Shown: piece after piece, positions 1 through 7,766 of the stretch
Layout: each line of letters begins with the position of its first letter
How positions within the stretch are numbered: position 1 is the first letter of the stretch
NCBI RefSeq assembly: GCF_001006305.1
Contig: NZ_LBHJ01000019.1
Span: forward strand, 310,001-374,000
Origin: Silvibacterium bohemicum
GTDB taxonomy: Bacteria; Acidobacteriota; Terriglobia; Terriglobales; Acidobacteriaceae
Length of the DNA stretch: 64,000 nt
Direction of reading: 5' to 3'
Program-made: the position numbers and the translations under genes
The notes under the pieces: model-generated
Databases searched by the model: none
What the model was told of the DNA's origin: nothing
Seen by the model: only the letters and a program-made list of their open reading frames with translations

Positions 1-444
1 CCGCTGGAAGGGATAGCCCCGAAAGGCCACTTCTTCCGCCAGCGCAGCAATGGCGAGAATCGCGAAATCGAGAAAGATGAGCGCAAACTGGTGCCAGGTG
101 GTGTAAATGGTAACCACCAGCCCGCCGATGAGAGCGATGGGCAGCACGCAGGCGATGATTCCACCCCAGCCGATGGCCGCTCCCAGACCGACCTCGCGCC
201 GCCAGCCAGGCCGCAGCTCCAGCCCCATTCTGTCGACGGGGTGAAGCTGCTGCTGGCCGATATAGCCCATGGCCGCATAGCCGACGATGAGGAGGAAAAG
301 CAGAACCGTGCGGTTGACCAGCTCCAGCCAGTCGCCGGAGCTCAGGCCGAGAGCAGCGCGTATGGCGATGTCCCGCGCGAAATAGAAATAGCCGGCCGCG
401 ATGAAAAACCATAGCAGGGCGCGAATGCGCGAGGTCGACCTCAT
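1..444 (-). CDS. CPBP family intramembrane (CAAX-type) protease, 3' end missing
   Basis: The frame starts at an ATG at 444 and stays open to the window edge, giving the first 148 residues. It is strongly hydrophobic, with about three to four membrane segments, and the last visible residues read EEVAFRGYPFQR. This matches the EExxxR motif of CPBP/Abi intramembrane metalloproteases, whose two glutamates bind the catalytic metal. Family members cleave prenylated or leaderless peptides, or serve in bacteriocin immunity; the substrate here cannot be inferred. The second conserved motif (FxxxH) lies outside the window. The gene follows accA on the same strand after a 58-base gap, so they could be co-transcribed. 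Family assignment is fairly secure; biological role is open. Confidence 0.8.
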   Translation of the reverse strand, partial: MRSTSRIRALLWFFIAAGYFYFARDIAIRAALGLSSGDWLELVNRTVLLFLLIVGYAAMGYIGQQQLHPVDRMGLELRPGWRREVGLGAAIGWGGIIACVLPIALIGGLVVTIYTTWHQFALIFLDFAILAIAALAEEVAFRGYPFQR

Positions 445-502
445 GCGCCGATACTCGCTGGCACGGCCTTGCGGCTATCGTTCTCGCGGGGGGAAGAAGG
501 CA

Positions 503-1354
503 TCAGACGGTATAGAACTGCGCGATGTTGCGGAATTTATCGTAGCGGCGTTTCAGCAGTTCATCCACGGACAGGCTCTGAAGCTCCTTGAAATGCCAGC
601 GCAGTTTTTCTGCGAGCAGATTTGCCGCAGCAGCCGGGTCTTCGTGGGCTCCGTCGCCTGGCTCGAGTACGATATCGTCCACGCATCCGAATCCTTCCAC
701 ATCCGCAGCCGTGGCCTTCAAGGCTTCCGCCGCCAAGGCACGCTTTGAGGCATCGCGCCAACTGATCGACGCGCAGGCTTCCGGTGAAATCACCGAATAG
801 ATCGCCTTCTCGAGGATGAGCACGCGGTCGGCAACGGCCAACCCTAACGCTCCGCCAGAACCACCCTCTCCGGTGATGGTGGCAATCGTCGGTACGCGCA
901 GGCGTGACATCTCGCGCAAATTGCGGGCGATCGCTTCGGCCTGTCCGCGCTCTTCTGCGCTGACTCCAAGCCATGCGCCCATCAAGTCGATGAAGGTGAA
1001 GATGGGACGGTTGAACTTCTCGGCGATCTTCATTGCGCGCAGAGCCTTACGATAGCCTTCGGGGTTAGGCATTCCGAAGTTGCGCAAGGCTTTCTCTTTG
1101 GTCGAGCGCCCTTTGAGGTTGGCGATGACCATGACTTCTTCGCCATCGAAGCGGGCGAAGGCACAATACATCGCCGGATCGTCGTTGAAATAGCGGTCGC
1201 CGTGGATCTCGCTCAGATCCGTGAAAATTGCATCGATAAAATTCATCGGATCGGGGCGCTGCGGATGCCGCGCCAACTCCGTCTTGATCCATGCGGAAGA
1301 AACAGGTTTTGCCTCGGAAATCTGCGGCGTGGCGCCTGATGCTTGATCAGTCAT
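503..1354 (-). CDS. accA: Acetyl-CoA carboxylase carboxyltransferase subunit alpha (diverged AccA)
   Basis: This 283-residue protein aligns with AccA, which with AccD transfers the carboxyl group from carboxybiotin to acetyl-CoA in fatty-acid synthesis. Visible family blocks are ARHPQRP, HGDRYFNDDPA, NFGMPNPEGYRKALR, AEERGQAEAIARNLREMSRL, GEGGSGGA and YSVISPEAC. It lacks most of the N-terminal helical region of typical AccA (about 320 residues). Normally invariant spots are changed: the IDTPGAYPG loop reads IDLMGAWLG, SPEGC reads SPEAC, and the GGAH region reads PGDGAH. It may be the housekeeping enzyme or a divergent paralogue; family membership is clear, equivalence to standard AccA is not. 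Confidence 0.85.
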   Translation of the reverse strand: MTDQASGATPQISEAKPVSSAWIKTELARHPQRPDPMNFIDAIFTDLSEIHGDRYFNDDPAMYCAFARFDGEEVMVIANLKGRSTKEKALRNFGMPNPEGYRKALRAMKIAEKFNRPIFTFIDLMGAWLGVSAEERGQAEAIARNLREMSRLRVPTIATITGEGGSGGALGLAVADRVLILEKAIYSVISPEACASISWRDASKRALAAEALKATAADVEGFGCVDDIVLEPGDGAHEDPAAAANLLAEKLRWHFKELQSLSVDELLKRRYDKFRNIAQFYTV

Positions 1355-1472
1355 AGTTCAAACAATTTCGGGAGCCAGCCCAGTGTACATGGCGAAGCTC
1401 CGTCGCTCTTTCGATTGTATGGGTGGTAGCTGGGTTAGACAAACCAGCCCGGATTTGCGACGGCCATCGCGG

Positions 1473-4400
1473 TTAGTCCAGCGCCTGCACCACCCCGCGG
1501 CCGAGCAACGATTCGGTGCGCTCGATGAACCCCTTGTCGGCGGCCACCGTCAATTCTGCCGGCTCCATGATGACGCAGTATTCGCCGCGCTGCTCCAGAT
1601 TCAGCATGAGTTTTCCGGGACCGGGCGCGCCGACCAGGATATCCCGGAGCTCGACCAGCATCGCTTCGCTGGCACGTTCCAGAGGAACCTTGATACGGAC
1701 GTTGAGCGGCAGTTTTACCTTCACGTCCTCGAGCGTTTGAATCGATTGAACGGCAATCTTGGGGGCGGCATCTTCTTCCGCGCGAATGTTGCCTCGGATC
1801 AGCACCGGGACTTCGATCTTGAGGTTCTGCGCGAGGCGCTCGTAATCCTTTGGGAAGCAGATCAGATCGATCTTGCCCACCGTATCTTCGAGCGACGCCT
1901 GCGCATAAAGCTCTCCCGACCGCTTCGATTTGGCTACCTTCAGGCCGACGATTACTCCGGCGACAGCAACATCCGGCTCGGGAGCCTGCCCGCGGCGCGG
2001 GGGCGCAGAGGACTGCTTCATCTCGAGCGCGGTTGCGGTATCGACCACCCCGGGCAGATTGCGTAGCTTGTCAGCATATTTGTCGAGGGGATGCCCGGAG
2101 ACAAAGAAGCCGAGCACCTCTTTTTCCGACTGCAGGCGCTGGTTTTCGTCCCAGTCAGGCACGTTAGGCAGATCGTCGGCGCGAGAGCTCGATGACGGTT
2201 CGTCATCGAAGATTCCGAAGAGCCCATGCTGGCCCGCGGCGTGATCGCGCTGCGCCTTCTGTGCGCGCTCGATGGCCTTGTCTGCGGCGGCGATCAACTG
2301 AGAGCGGCGGCCCAGCGAATCAAGCGCGCCGGCCTTGATGAGCGACTCCAGCACGCGCTTGTTCATCAGCCGCAGATCGACCTTCTCGCAGAACTCCCAG
2401 TAGGAGGCGAAGGTTTTGTTCTTCCCCGCAAGCTCGCTCCGCGCTCCGAGAATGGAGTCGATGGCGTTGCGGCCGACGTTCTTGATTGCAGTGAGGCCGA
2501 AGCGGATGGAAGTGCCGTGCGGCGTAAAGTCGGCATCGGATAAGACCACGTCAGGCGGCTCGACCTGGATCTCCATCTCGCGGCATTCCTTGATGTACTT
2601 GACCACATTTTCCGGCTTCGAAATTTCCGACGTCAGCAGCGCGGCCATGAACTCGACCGGATAGTGCGTCTTCAGATACGCGGTCTGATAGGCGAGGATC
2701 GCATAGGCGGCGGAGTGTGACTTGTTGAAGCCGTATCCTGCGAACTGCTCCATGAGATCGAAGATGCGAACGACCTTGTCCTTGGGAAACTTCTTCTCGA
2801 TGGCTCCGGAGGTGAAGCGGTCACGCTGCTTGCCCATCTCGGCGGGATCTTTTTTGCCCATGGCGCGGCGCAGCAGATCGGCTTCCCCGAGCGAGTAGCC
2901 GGCGAGCGCGTTGGCGATCTGCATCACCTGTTCCTGATAGACGATGACGCCGAGCGTTTCTTTGAGAATTGTTTCCAGCGGAGGCAGCTCGTATTCGACC
3001 TTGCGGCGGCCCCACTTGCGCTCGATGAAGTCGTCGATCATGCCGCCCTGGATCGGGCCGGGACGATAGAGTGCGTTGAGAGCGGTGAGGTCTTCAACGC
3101 TGGTGGGCTTGTAGCGGCGCAGCACGTCGCGCATGCCGCCCGATTCGAACTGGAAGACGCCGGAGGTCAATGCGCGATGGAAGACCTTCTCATAGGTAGT
3201 CTGGTCGTCGAGCGGAATGGTGGCAAGATCGATCTTTTCGCCGCGGTTCTTGGCGATGAGCTTGAGGCAGTCGTGGATAACCGTGAGCGTGGTGAGCCCC
3301 AGGAAATCCATCTTGAGCAGGCCCATCTTCTCGACCGCCTTCATATCGTAGGCGGTGACGATTTCATCGTTCTTGCTGCGGCTGAGCGGAACCAGATCGG
3401 TGAGCGGGCGAGGCGCGATGACCACGCCGGCAGCGTGTACGCCGGCTCCGCGGACTAATCCTTCGAGTTTGCGCGCGGTGTCGATCAGCTCGCGTATCTG
3501 CGGATTGCCGTCGTAGGCTTCCTGCAGCGGCGGTGAATCTTTGAGCGCCTGCTCGATGGTCACGCCGATGGTCGTCGGCACCAGCTTGGCGATGCGGTCC
3601 ACGTCGCCGTAGGGCATATCGAGGGCGCGCCCCACGTCTTTGATCGCTGCCTTGGCGGCCATGGTGTTGAAGGTGATGATCTGCGCAACCTGCTCGCGGC
3701 CATACTTGCGCGTCACGTACTCAATGACTTCGCCGCGGCGGTTCATGTCGAAGTCGATATCGATATCCGGCATGGAGATGCGCTCCGGATTCAGAAAGCG
3801 CTCGAAGAGCAGCGCGTTCTGGAGCGGATCGATATCGGTAATTTCCATGACGAAGCTGACCAGTGATCCGGCGGCCGATCCGCGGCCGGGACCGACGGGA
3901 ATATCGTGCTCGCGCGCGTAGCGGATGAAGTCCCAGACGATGAGGAAATATCCGGGGAACTTCATCTGCTTGATGATGGAGATTTCCCGCTCCAGCCGCG
4001 CCTCGTAATCGGAGATGGGAGTGCGCAGCAGACCGCGATCCTGCAGATGGCGAATCGAAGTATCCAGGCGCTTGCGAAAGCCTGCGCGGCATACTTCCTC
4101 GAAATAGCTGTCGATGGAGTGTCCCGCGGGCACGGAGAATTCCGGGAAGGGATTGTCGACCTTGCTGAGTTTGAGCGAGCAGCGCTCGGCGAACTGCATG
4201 GTCCGGCTCACGACTTGAGGCGCGTGCGAGAAGAGCTTCTCCATCTCGTTCGCCGTTTTCACATAAAACTGGTCGGAGTCGAACTTGAAGCGCTTGGGAT
4301 CGTTGATCGATCCGGCAGTCTGCACGCAGAGCAGCACTTCGTGCGCGTGAGAGTCGTCTTCGCAGAGATAGTGGCTGTCGTTGGTGGCGATCAGCGGAAT

Positions 4401-4991
4401 GTCGAGATCTTTTTCGAGACGAAAAAGGTCGGCGTGAATCTTCTTCTCGAGCTCGAGACCTTGATCCTGAATCTCGAGGAAAAAATTGCCTCGGCCGAAG
4501 ATGTCCTGATACTGGGCGGCGGTCGCCTTGGCCGCGTTGTAGTTGCCTGCCATCAGGCTCTCGCAAACTTCGCCGGCGAGGCAACCGGAGAAACCAACCA
4601 ATCCGGCGGAATGCTCGGCGAGATATTTCTTGCTCACGCGCGGCTTGCGATAAAAGCCGTGCAGCGAGGCTTCGGACGTGATGCGAACCAGATTGCGGTA
4701 GCCCTCTTCGTTCTCGGCGAGGACAAGCAGGTGGTTGTAGTCATCGCCCTGCGGATCGGCGCGATGGTCGTCCTTTTTGCAGATGTACAGCTCGCAGCCG
4801 AGGATGGGCTTGATGCCCTTCTTCTTGGCAGCGTCGAAGAAGTGCACGGCTCCGTAGATGTTGCCGTGATCGGTGATGGCGACGGCCTTCTGTCCGATGT
4901 CGGCCACGCGGTCGACCAGTTTGTCTACGTCACAAGCTCCATCGAGGAGGGAGTAATCGGTGTGCAGGTGGAGGTGTGTGAATTCAGCCAT
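1473..4991 (-). CDS. dnaE: DNA polymerase III subunit alpha
   Basis: This 1172-residue protein is the replicative polymerase catalytic subunit. The N-terminal PHP domain begins with FTHLHLHTDYSLLDGACDV, and the polymerase core shows GPGRGSAAGSLVSF and PDIDIDFDMNRRGEVIEYV, the latter carrying catalytic aspartates. A helix-hairpin-helix/OB-fold C-terminal part follows (about residues 850-1150). Length is normal for DnaE1. It starts at ATG 4991. The 118-base gap to accA shows no clear terminator, so co-transcription is possible. The long plus-strand frame opposite its N-terminal half is an antisense shadow. Confidence 0.97.
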   Translation of the reverse strand: MAEFTHLHLHTDYSLLDGACDVDKLVDRVADIGQKAVAITDHGNIYGAVHFFDAAKKKGIKPILGCELYICKKDDHRADPQGDDYNHLLVLAENEEGYRNLVRITSEASLHGFYRKPRVSKKYLAEHSAGLVGFSGCLAGEVCESLMAGNYNAAKATAAQYQDIFGRGNFFLEIQDQGLELEKKIHADLFRLEKDLDIPLIATNDSHYLCEDDSHAHEVLLCVQTAGSINDPKRFKFDSDQFYVKTANEMEKLFSHAPQVVSRTMQFAERCSLKLSKVDNPFPEFSVPAGHSIDSYFEEVCRAGFRKRLDTSIRHLQDRGLLRTPISDYEARLEREISIIKQMKFPGYFLIVWDFIRYAREHDIPVGPGRGSAAGSLVSFVMEITDIDPLQNALLFERFLNPERISMPDIDIDFDMNRRGEVIEYVTRKYGREQVAQIITFNTMAAKAAIKDVGRALDMPYGDVDRIAKLVPTTIGVTIEQALKDSPPLQEAYDGNPQIRELIDTARKLEGLVRGAGVHAAGVVIAPRPLTDLVPLSRSKNDEIVTAYDMKAVEKMGLLKMDFLGLTTLTVIHDCLKLIAKNRGEKIDLATIPLDDQTTYEKVFHRALTSGVFQFESGGMRDVLRRYKPTSVEDLTALNALYRPGPIQGGMIDDFIERKWGRRKVEYELPPLETILKETLGVIVYQEQVMQIANALAGYSLGEADLLRRAMGKKDPAEMGKQRDRFTSGAIEKKFPKDKVVRIFDLMEQFAGYGFNKSHSAAYAILAYQTAYLKTHYPVEFMAALLTSEISKPENVVKYIKECREMEIQVEPPDVVLSDADFTPHGTSIRFGLTAIKNVGRNAIDSILGARSELAGKNKTFASYWEFCEKVDLRLMNKRVLESLIKAGALDSLGRRSQLIAAADKAIERAQKAQRDHAAGQHGLFGIFDDEPSSSSRADDLPNVPDWDENQRLQSEKEVLGFFVSGHPLDKYADKLRNLPGVVDTATALEMKQSSAPPRRGQAPEPDVAVAGVIVGLKVAKSKRSGELYAQASLEDTVGKIDLICFPKDYERLAQNLKIEVPVLIRGNIRAEEDAAPKIAVQSIQTLEDVKVKLPLNVRIKVPLERASEAMLVELRDILVGAPGPGKLMLNLEQRGEYCVIMEPAELTVAADKGFIERTESLLGRGVVQALD

Positions 4992-5128
4992 GATGCTGAT
5001 TCAATTTTAGTCCTGAACACCCGCCTCAACGACGGGACGTGAGGCGCCCGGAATCTGCAGGCTGAGGAAAACAGGGGACAAAATTCCCAATGAGATCGCG
5101 CGCATCCAACGACGACGAGTATCGATGC

Positions 5129-6595
5129 CTATTCGTCGAGCACTTCAACATCCACCGGTAGCCAGAAGGTGAAAATCGCTCCCCGGCCGGGCCGGTTGGC
5201 GACCTCGACGCCTCCTCCGTGCGCATTCATGATGGCCTTCACGATGGCCAGCCCCATTCCTGTGCCCGATGTGCCAGCCTTTTGATTCTGTCCGCGGAAA
5301 AACTTATCGAAGATGTAGGGCCGGTCCGCATCGTCGACTCCCTTCCCCTCGTCTTCGAGGCTTACCAGCAGGCGATAGTCCTCGATACGCGCCTGAATTC
5401 GTAACGTCGAGGCGGGCGGCGAATATCTCGCGGCGTTTTCGATCAGGTGGCGCAGGACCCGGCGCACCAGCTCCCGATCCATGTTGACGTGCGGAAGATT
5501 CGCGGGAATCTCCACCTCGACGGTTCGATCGGCAAGCAAGGAGCGGGCTTCTTCAAGAGCCAGCTCGATCAGCTCGGATAAATCTTCAGGCCGGGGCTTC
5601 ACCTGAATGCTGTGGGAGTCAAGCTGCGCCATCTCGATTGCTTTGCCGATCAGCGTGTCGAGCCGCGAACTCTCTTCTTCGATGACGGCGTACATCTCGT
5701 TACGCTCGGCTTCGGGAAGTTTTGGATGGCCCACCAGAGTGCTGGCCGCGGCACGGATGGATGTGAGTGGCGTACGCAGATCATGCGTGACGGAATCGAG
5801 CAACGCGCTGCGCAGCCTCTCGCTCTCGCGCGCCGCTTCCATGTGGCTGCTGCGATCGAGTGCGGCAGCCCGTTCCAGTGCTATGGCAACAAGCGTGCCA
5901 ACCGCCTCCAACCGTCCGGAGGATTTTTCTTTTTCGCGAACCGCCAAGGAGCCCATGGAGCGCAGGCCAAGCATGAGTGGAACCACCTGCGCGCCATCGA
6001 TTTCAGTTGCGACCGGGTCGGCAATCGATGCAGCCTTCTTCATCTCGGCTGGAGAAAGAAGCTCGTAGCCGGGATCGGAGTAATATGTGGCATCACCGTC
6101 GCGAACATAGAGAGCGACGGCTCGCAGGCCAAAGACTCTGGCGGCGATGGATGGCGTGGTGCGCGCCAGCGTGCGCAGGTCGTCGTGCAGCAGCAGCTCC
6201 TGGCTGAAGGTATAGAGCCGCTCCACCTCGACGCGACGCGATTCGGAGATGGCCGCTTGCTTGCGAACACCGTCAGACAACTGGCTGACGAGAATGCCGG
6301 TGCACAAAAACGCGCCCAGAGCTATCCAGTTTTGTCCATCGTTGATAGTGAACGTGCCGATTGGAGGAAGGAAAAAGAAGTTATAGAGCAGCGAGCATAA
6401 CAGCGAGAGATAGATGGAGTAAGCCAGCCGCCAACGCGAGGCGGTGATGAGAATCAGGACCAGGAAGGTAAATGCGACAGTCGTCTGATTGACGTGAATT
6501 ACGCGACGATAAAACAGCACAATCGATGCTGCGAACAGCGTGATTCCGACATAGCGAATAACGGAGCGACTGACGCTGGCTGTATTCTTTTCCAT
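5129..6595 (-). CDS. KdpD-like sensor histidine kinase lacking the KdpD N-terminal domains
   Basis: This 488-residue membrane kinase has the C-terminal architecture of KdpD: a DUF4118 four-helix membrane block (about residues 10-110), a GAF-like region (about 120-245), a HisKA dimerisation domain with SVTHDLRTPLTS (phospho-acceptor His near residue 271), and a HATPase domain ending near residue 485. The cytoplasmic KdpD sensor and universal-stress (Usp) domains that precede DUF4118 in E. coli are absent. ATG 6595 is preferred; an in-frame TTG at 6622 could add nine residues. It is divergent from kdpE with only about 30 bases between start codons, so the pair shares one short control region and almost certainly governs the Kdp pump. 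Confidence 0.9.
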   Translation of the reverse strand: MEKNTASVSRSVIRYVGITLFAASIVLFYRRVIHVNQTTVAFTFLVLILITASRWRLAYSIYLSLLCSLLYNFFFLPPIGTFTINDGQNWIALGAFLCTGILVSQLSDGVRKQAAISESRRVEVERLYTFSQELLLHDDLRTLARTTPSIAARVFGLRAVALYVRDGDATYYSDPGYELLSPAEMKKAASIADPVATEIDGAQVVPLMLGLRSMGSLAVREKEKSSGRLEAVGTLVAIALERAAALDRSSHMEAARESERLRSALLDSVTHDLRTPLTSIRAAASTLVGHPKLPEAERNEMYAVIEEESSRLDTLIGKAIEMAQLDSHSIQVKPRPEDLSELIELALEEARSLLADRTVEVEIPANLPHVNMDRELVRRVLRHLIENAARYSPPASTLRIQARIEDYRLLVSLEDEGKGVDDADRPYIFDKFFRGQNQKAGTSGTGMGLAIVKAIMNAHGGGVEVANRPGRGAIFTFWLPVDVEVLDE

Positions 6596-6625
6596 AACAG
6601 GGGCGATGATACAGAAAGGCAAGAC

Positions 6626-7312
6626 ATGGCGGAACGGGTTCTAGTTGTCGACGATGAGGCGCAGATCACGCGCGTGCTGCGGACTGCGCTGTCTGCGCAG
6701 GGCTACGACGTGCGGGCTGCGAATGAGCCGGAAGAGGCGCTGCGCATCTTCGAGGATTGGGCGCCGGATCTGATGGTGACCGACCTGATGATGCCGGGGA
6801 TGACGGGCGTTGACCTTTGCCGCGCCATCCGGAAGAAAAGCAAAATTCCAATCCTGGTGCTTTCAGTGCGAGATCAGGAACGCTCTAAGATCGAAGCTCT
6901 GGATGCGGGCGCGGACGATTACGTCACCAAGCCGTTCAGTGTTCAGGAGTTGCTGGCGCGGGTTCGCGCGCATCTGCGCCGCGCACCGGAACGAGTAACC
7001 GATGCTCCCATCGAAATCGGCGATTTCGTTGTGGACATCGCCGCGCACTCGGTCCTGGTTCTCGGAAAATCCGTCCACCTGACGCCGAAAGAGTTCGACC
7101 TGCTGCTGCTCTTCTCGCGCAGTGCGGGCAAGGTGCTTACTCACAGGGTCCTGTTAACAACGGTGTGGGGCGCGCAATCAGCACAGCAGCCTGAATATCT
7201 GCGCGTCTTTGTGGGCCAATTGCGAAAGAAGCTACAGGGCGACAGCAAGAAGGAATACATCCAGACCGAGCCGTGGGTCGGCTATCGTTTTTTGCCTGAA
7301 GGCGGCGAATAG
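6626..7312 (+). CDS. kdpE: OmpR/PhoB-family response regulator KdpE
   Basis: This 228-residue regulator has a receiver domain (residues 1-120; acidic pair D9-D10, phospho-acceptor D53 in VTDLMMPGM, Lys in TKPFS) and a winged-helix DNA-binding domain (about 130-225, with LTPKEFDLLLL and VGYRF). The ATG at 6626 was chosen because MAERVLVVDDE is the canonical receiver start and a GA-rich ribosome site lies just upstream; the frame is open further upstream but would overlap the divergent kinase. It sits directly before kdpFABC and opposite the KdpD-like kinase, which identifies it as KdpE. Confidence 0.93.
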   Translation: MAERVLVVDDEAQITRVLRTALSAQGYDVRAANEPEEALRIFEDWAPDLMVTDLMMPGMTGVDLCRAIRKKSKIPILVLSVRDQERSKIEALDAGADDYVTKPFSVQELLARVRAHLRRAPERVTDAPIEIGDFVVDIAAHSVLVLGKSVHLTPKEFDLLLLFSRSAGKVLTHRVLLTTVWGAQSAQQPEYLRVFVGQLRKKLQGDSKKEYIQTEPWVGYRFLPEGGE

Positions 7313-7323
7313 CCAGCTGCGTC

Positions 7324-7352
7324 TTTATAAGTTTCTTATGACTTACTTATGA
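7324..7352 (+). promoter_or_regulatory. Direct repeats, putative KdpE-binding site upstream of kdp
   Basis: The heptamer CTTATGA occurs at 7335-7341 and again at 7346-7352, exactly 11 bases apart, and a related TTTATAA lies about 11 bases further upstream. OmpR/PhoB-type regulators bind tandem half-sites at about one helical turn. This short AT-rich block lies between kdpE and the first small kdp gene. Assignment to KdpE is inference from spacing and position. Confidence 0.4.
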
Positions 7353-7584
7353 GGATTTACCGGTCCCTGCGTTCAACTCAAGCTTGAACGTGTGGGGTAA
7401 TGATGCGGTTTCCCGGTAGTCCTCGATTTTCAAATTGTCTGCAGTCTCCCTGCAGGCTAAGTCTCAACTGCGCGTTGGGCAATCCTTCTCGTCACCCATT
7501 CGCAAACAACGCGATCTCCCTCAATTCCCCGCACATCTCAATTTTCAACTCTCCTGCTCGGCAATCAGGCAAAGGAGTTTTTCT

Positions 7585-7671
7585 GTGTTCGATTTCTTGA
7601 TGATTATCTTCACCCTTCTGTTTTTTATCCTCGCCCTGGGTTATCTCCAGGCCTGCGAACGGCTGAGGTAG
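7585..7671 (+). CDS. 28-residue single-pass membrane protein of the kdp operon
   Basis: A GTG start preceded by AAAGGAG at optimal distance opens a 28-codon frame ending CERLR. It is almost entirely one hydrophobic helix (FLMIIFTLLFFILALGYL) followed by QACERLR. Small proteins of this pattern with a terminal CERL-like sequence occur just upstream of kdpF in many bacteria, but their role is unknown; they could be a Kdp accessory subunit. It ends 4 bases before the kdpF start, supporting co-translation. Confidence 0.75.
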   Translation: MFDFLMIIFTLLFFILALGYLQACERLR

Positions 7672-7675
7672 CGCC

Positions 7676-7765
7676 ATGGACATTACAACGATCGTCGTCG
7701 TAATTCTCACCGTGCTTTTGCTGGGCTATCTGGTAGCAGCCTTGTTGTATCCGGAGAAGTTTTGA
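7676..7765 (+). CDS. kdpF: KdpF, small stabilising subunit of the potassium-transporting ATPase
   Basis: This 29-residue frame starts at ATG and ends YPEKF-stop one base before kdpA. The sequence is a single transmembrane helix with LLLGYLVAALLYPEKF, the hallmark of KdpF. KdpF binds at the KdpA-KdpB interface and stabilises the KdpFABC complex in the inner membrane. Its size and position in the F-A-B-C order make the call secure. Confidence 0.93.
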   Translation: MDITTIVVVILTVLLLGYLVAALLYPEKF

Positions 7766-7766
7766 A

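Noticed and set aside
3906-5042. 378-residue plus-strand frame opposite dnaE
   Set aside because: Antisense shadow of the PHP and polymerase region of dnaE in GC-rich sequence; no family features.
7313-7584. c-di-AMP (ydaO) riboswitch in front of the kdp genes
   Set aside because: The conserved ydaO sequence blocks are not visible in this 270-base stretch.
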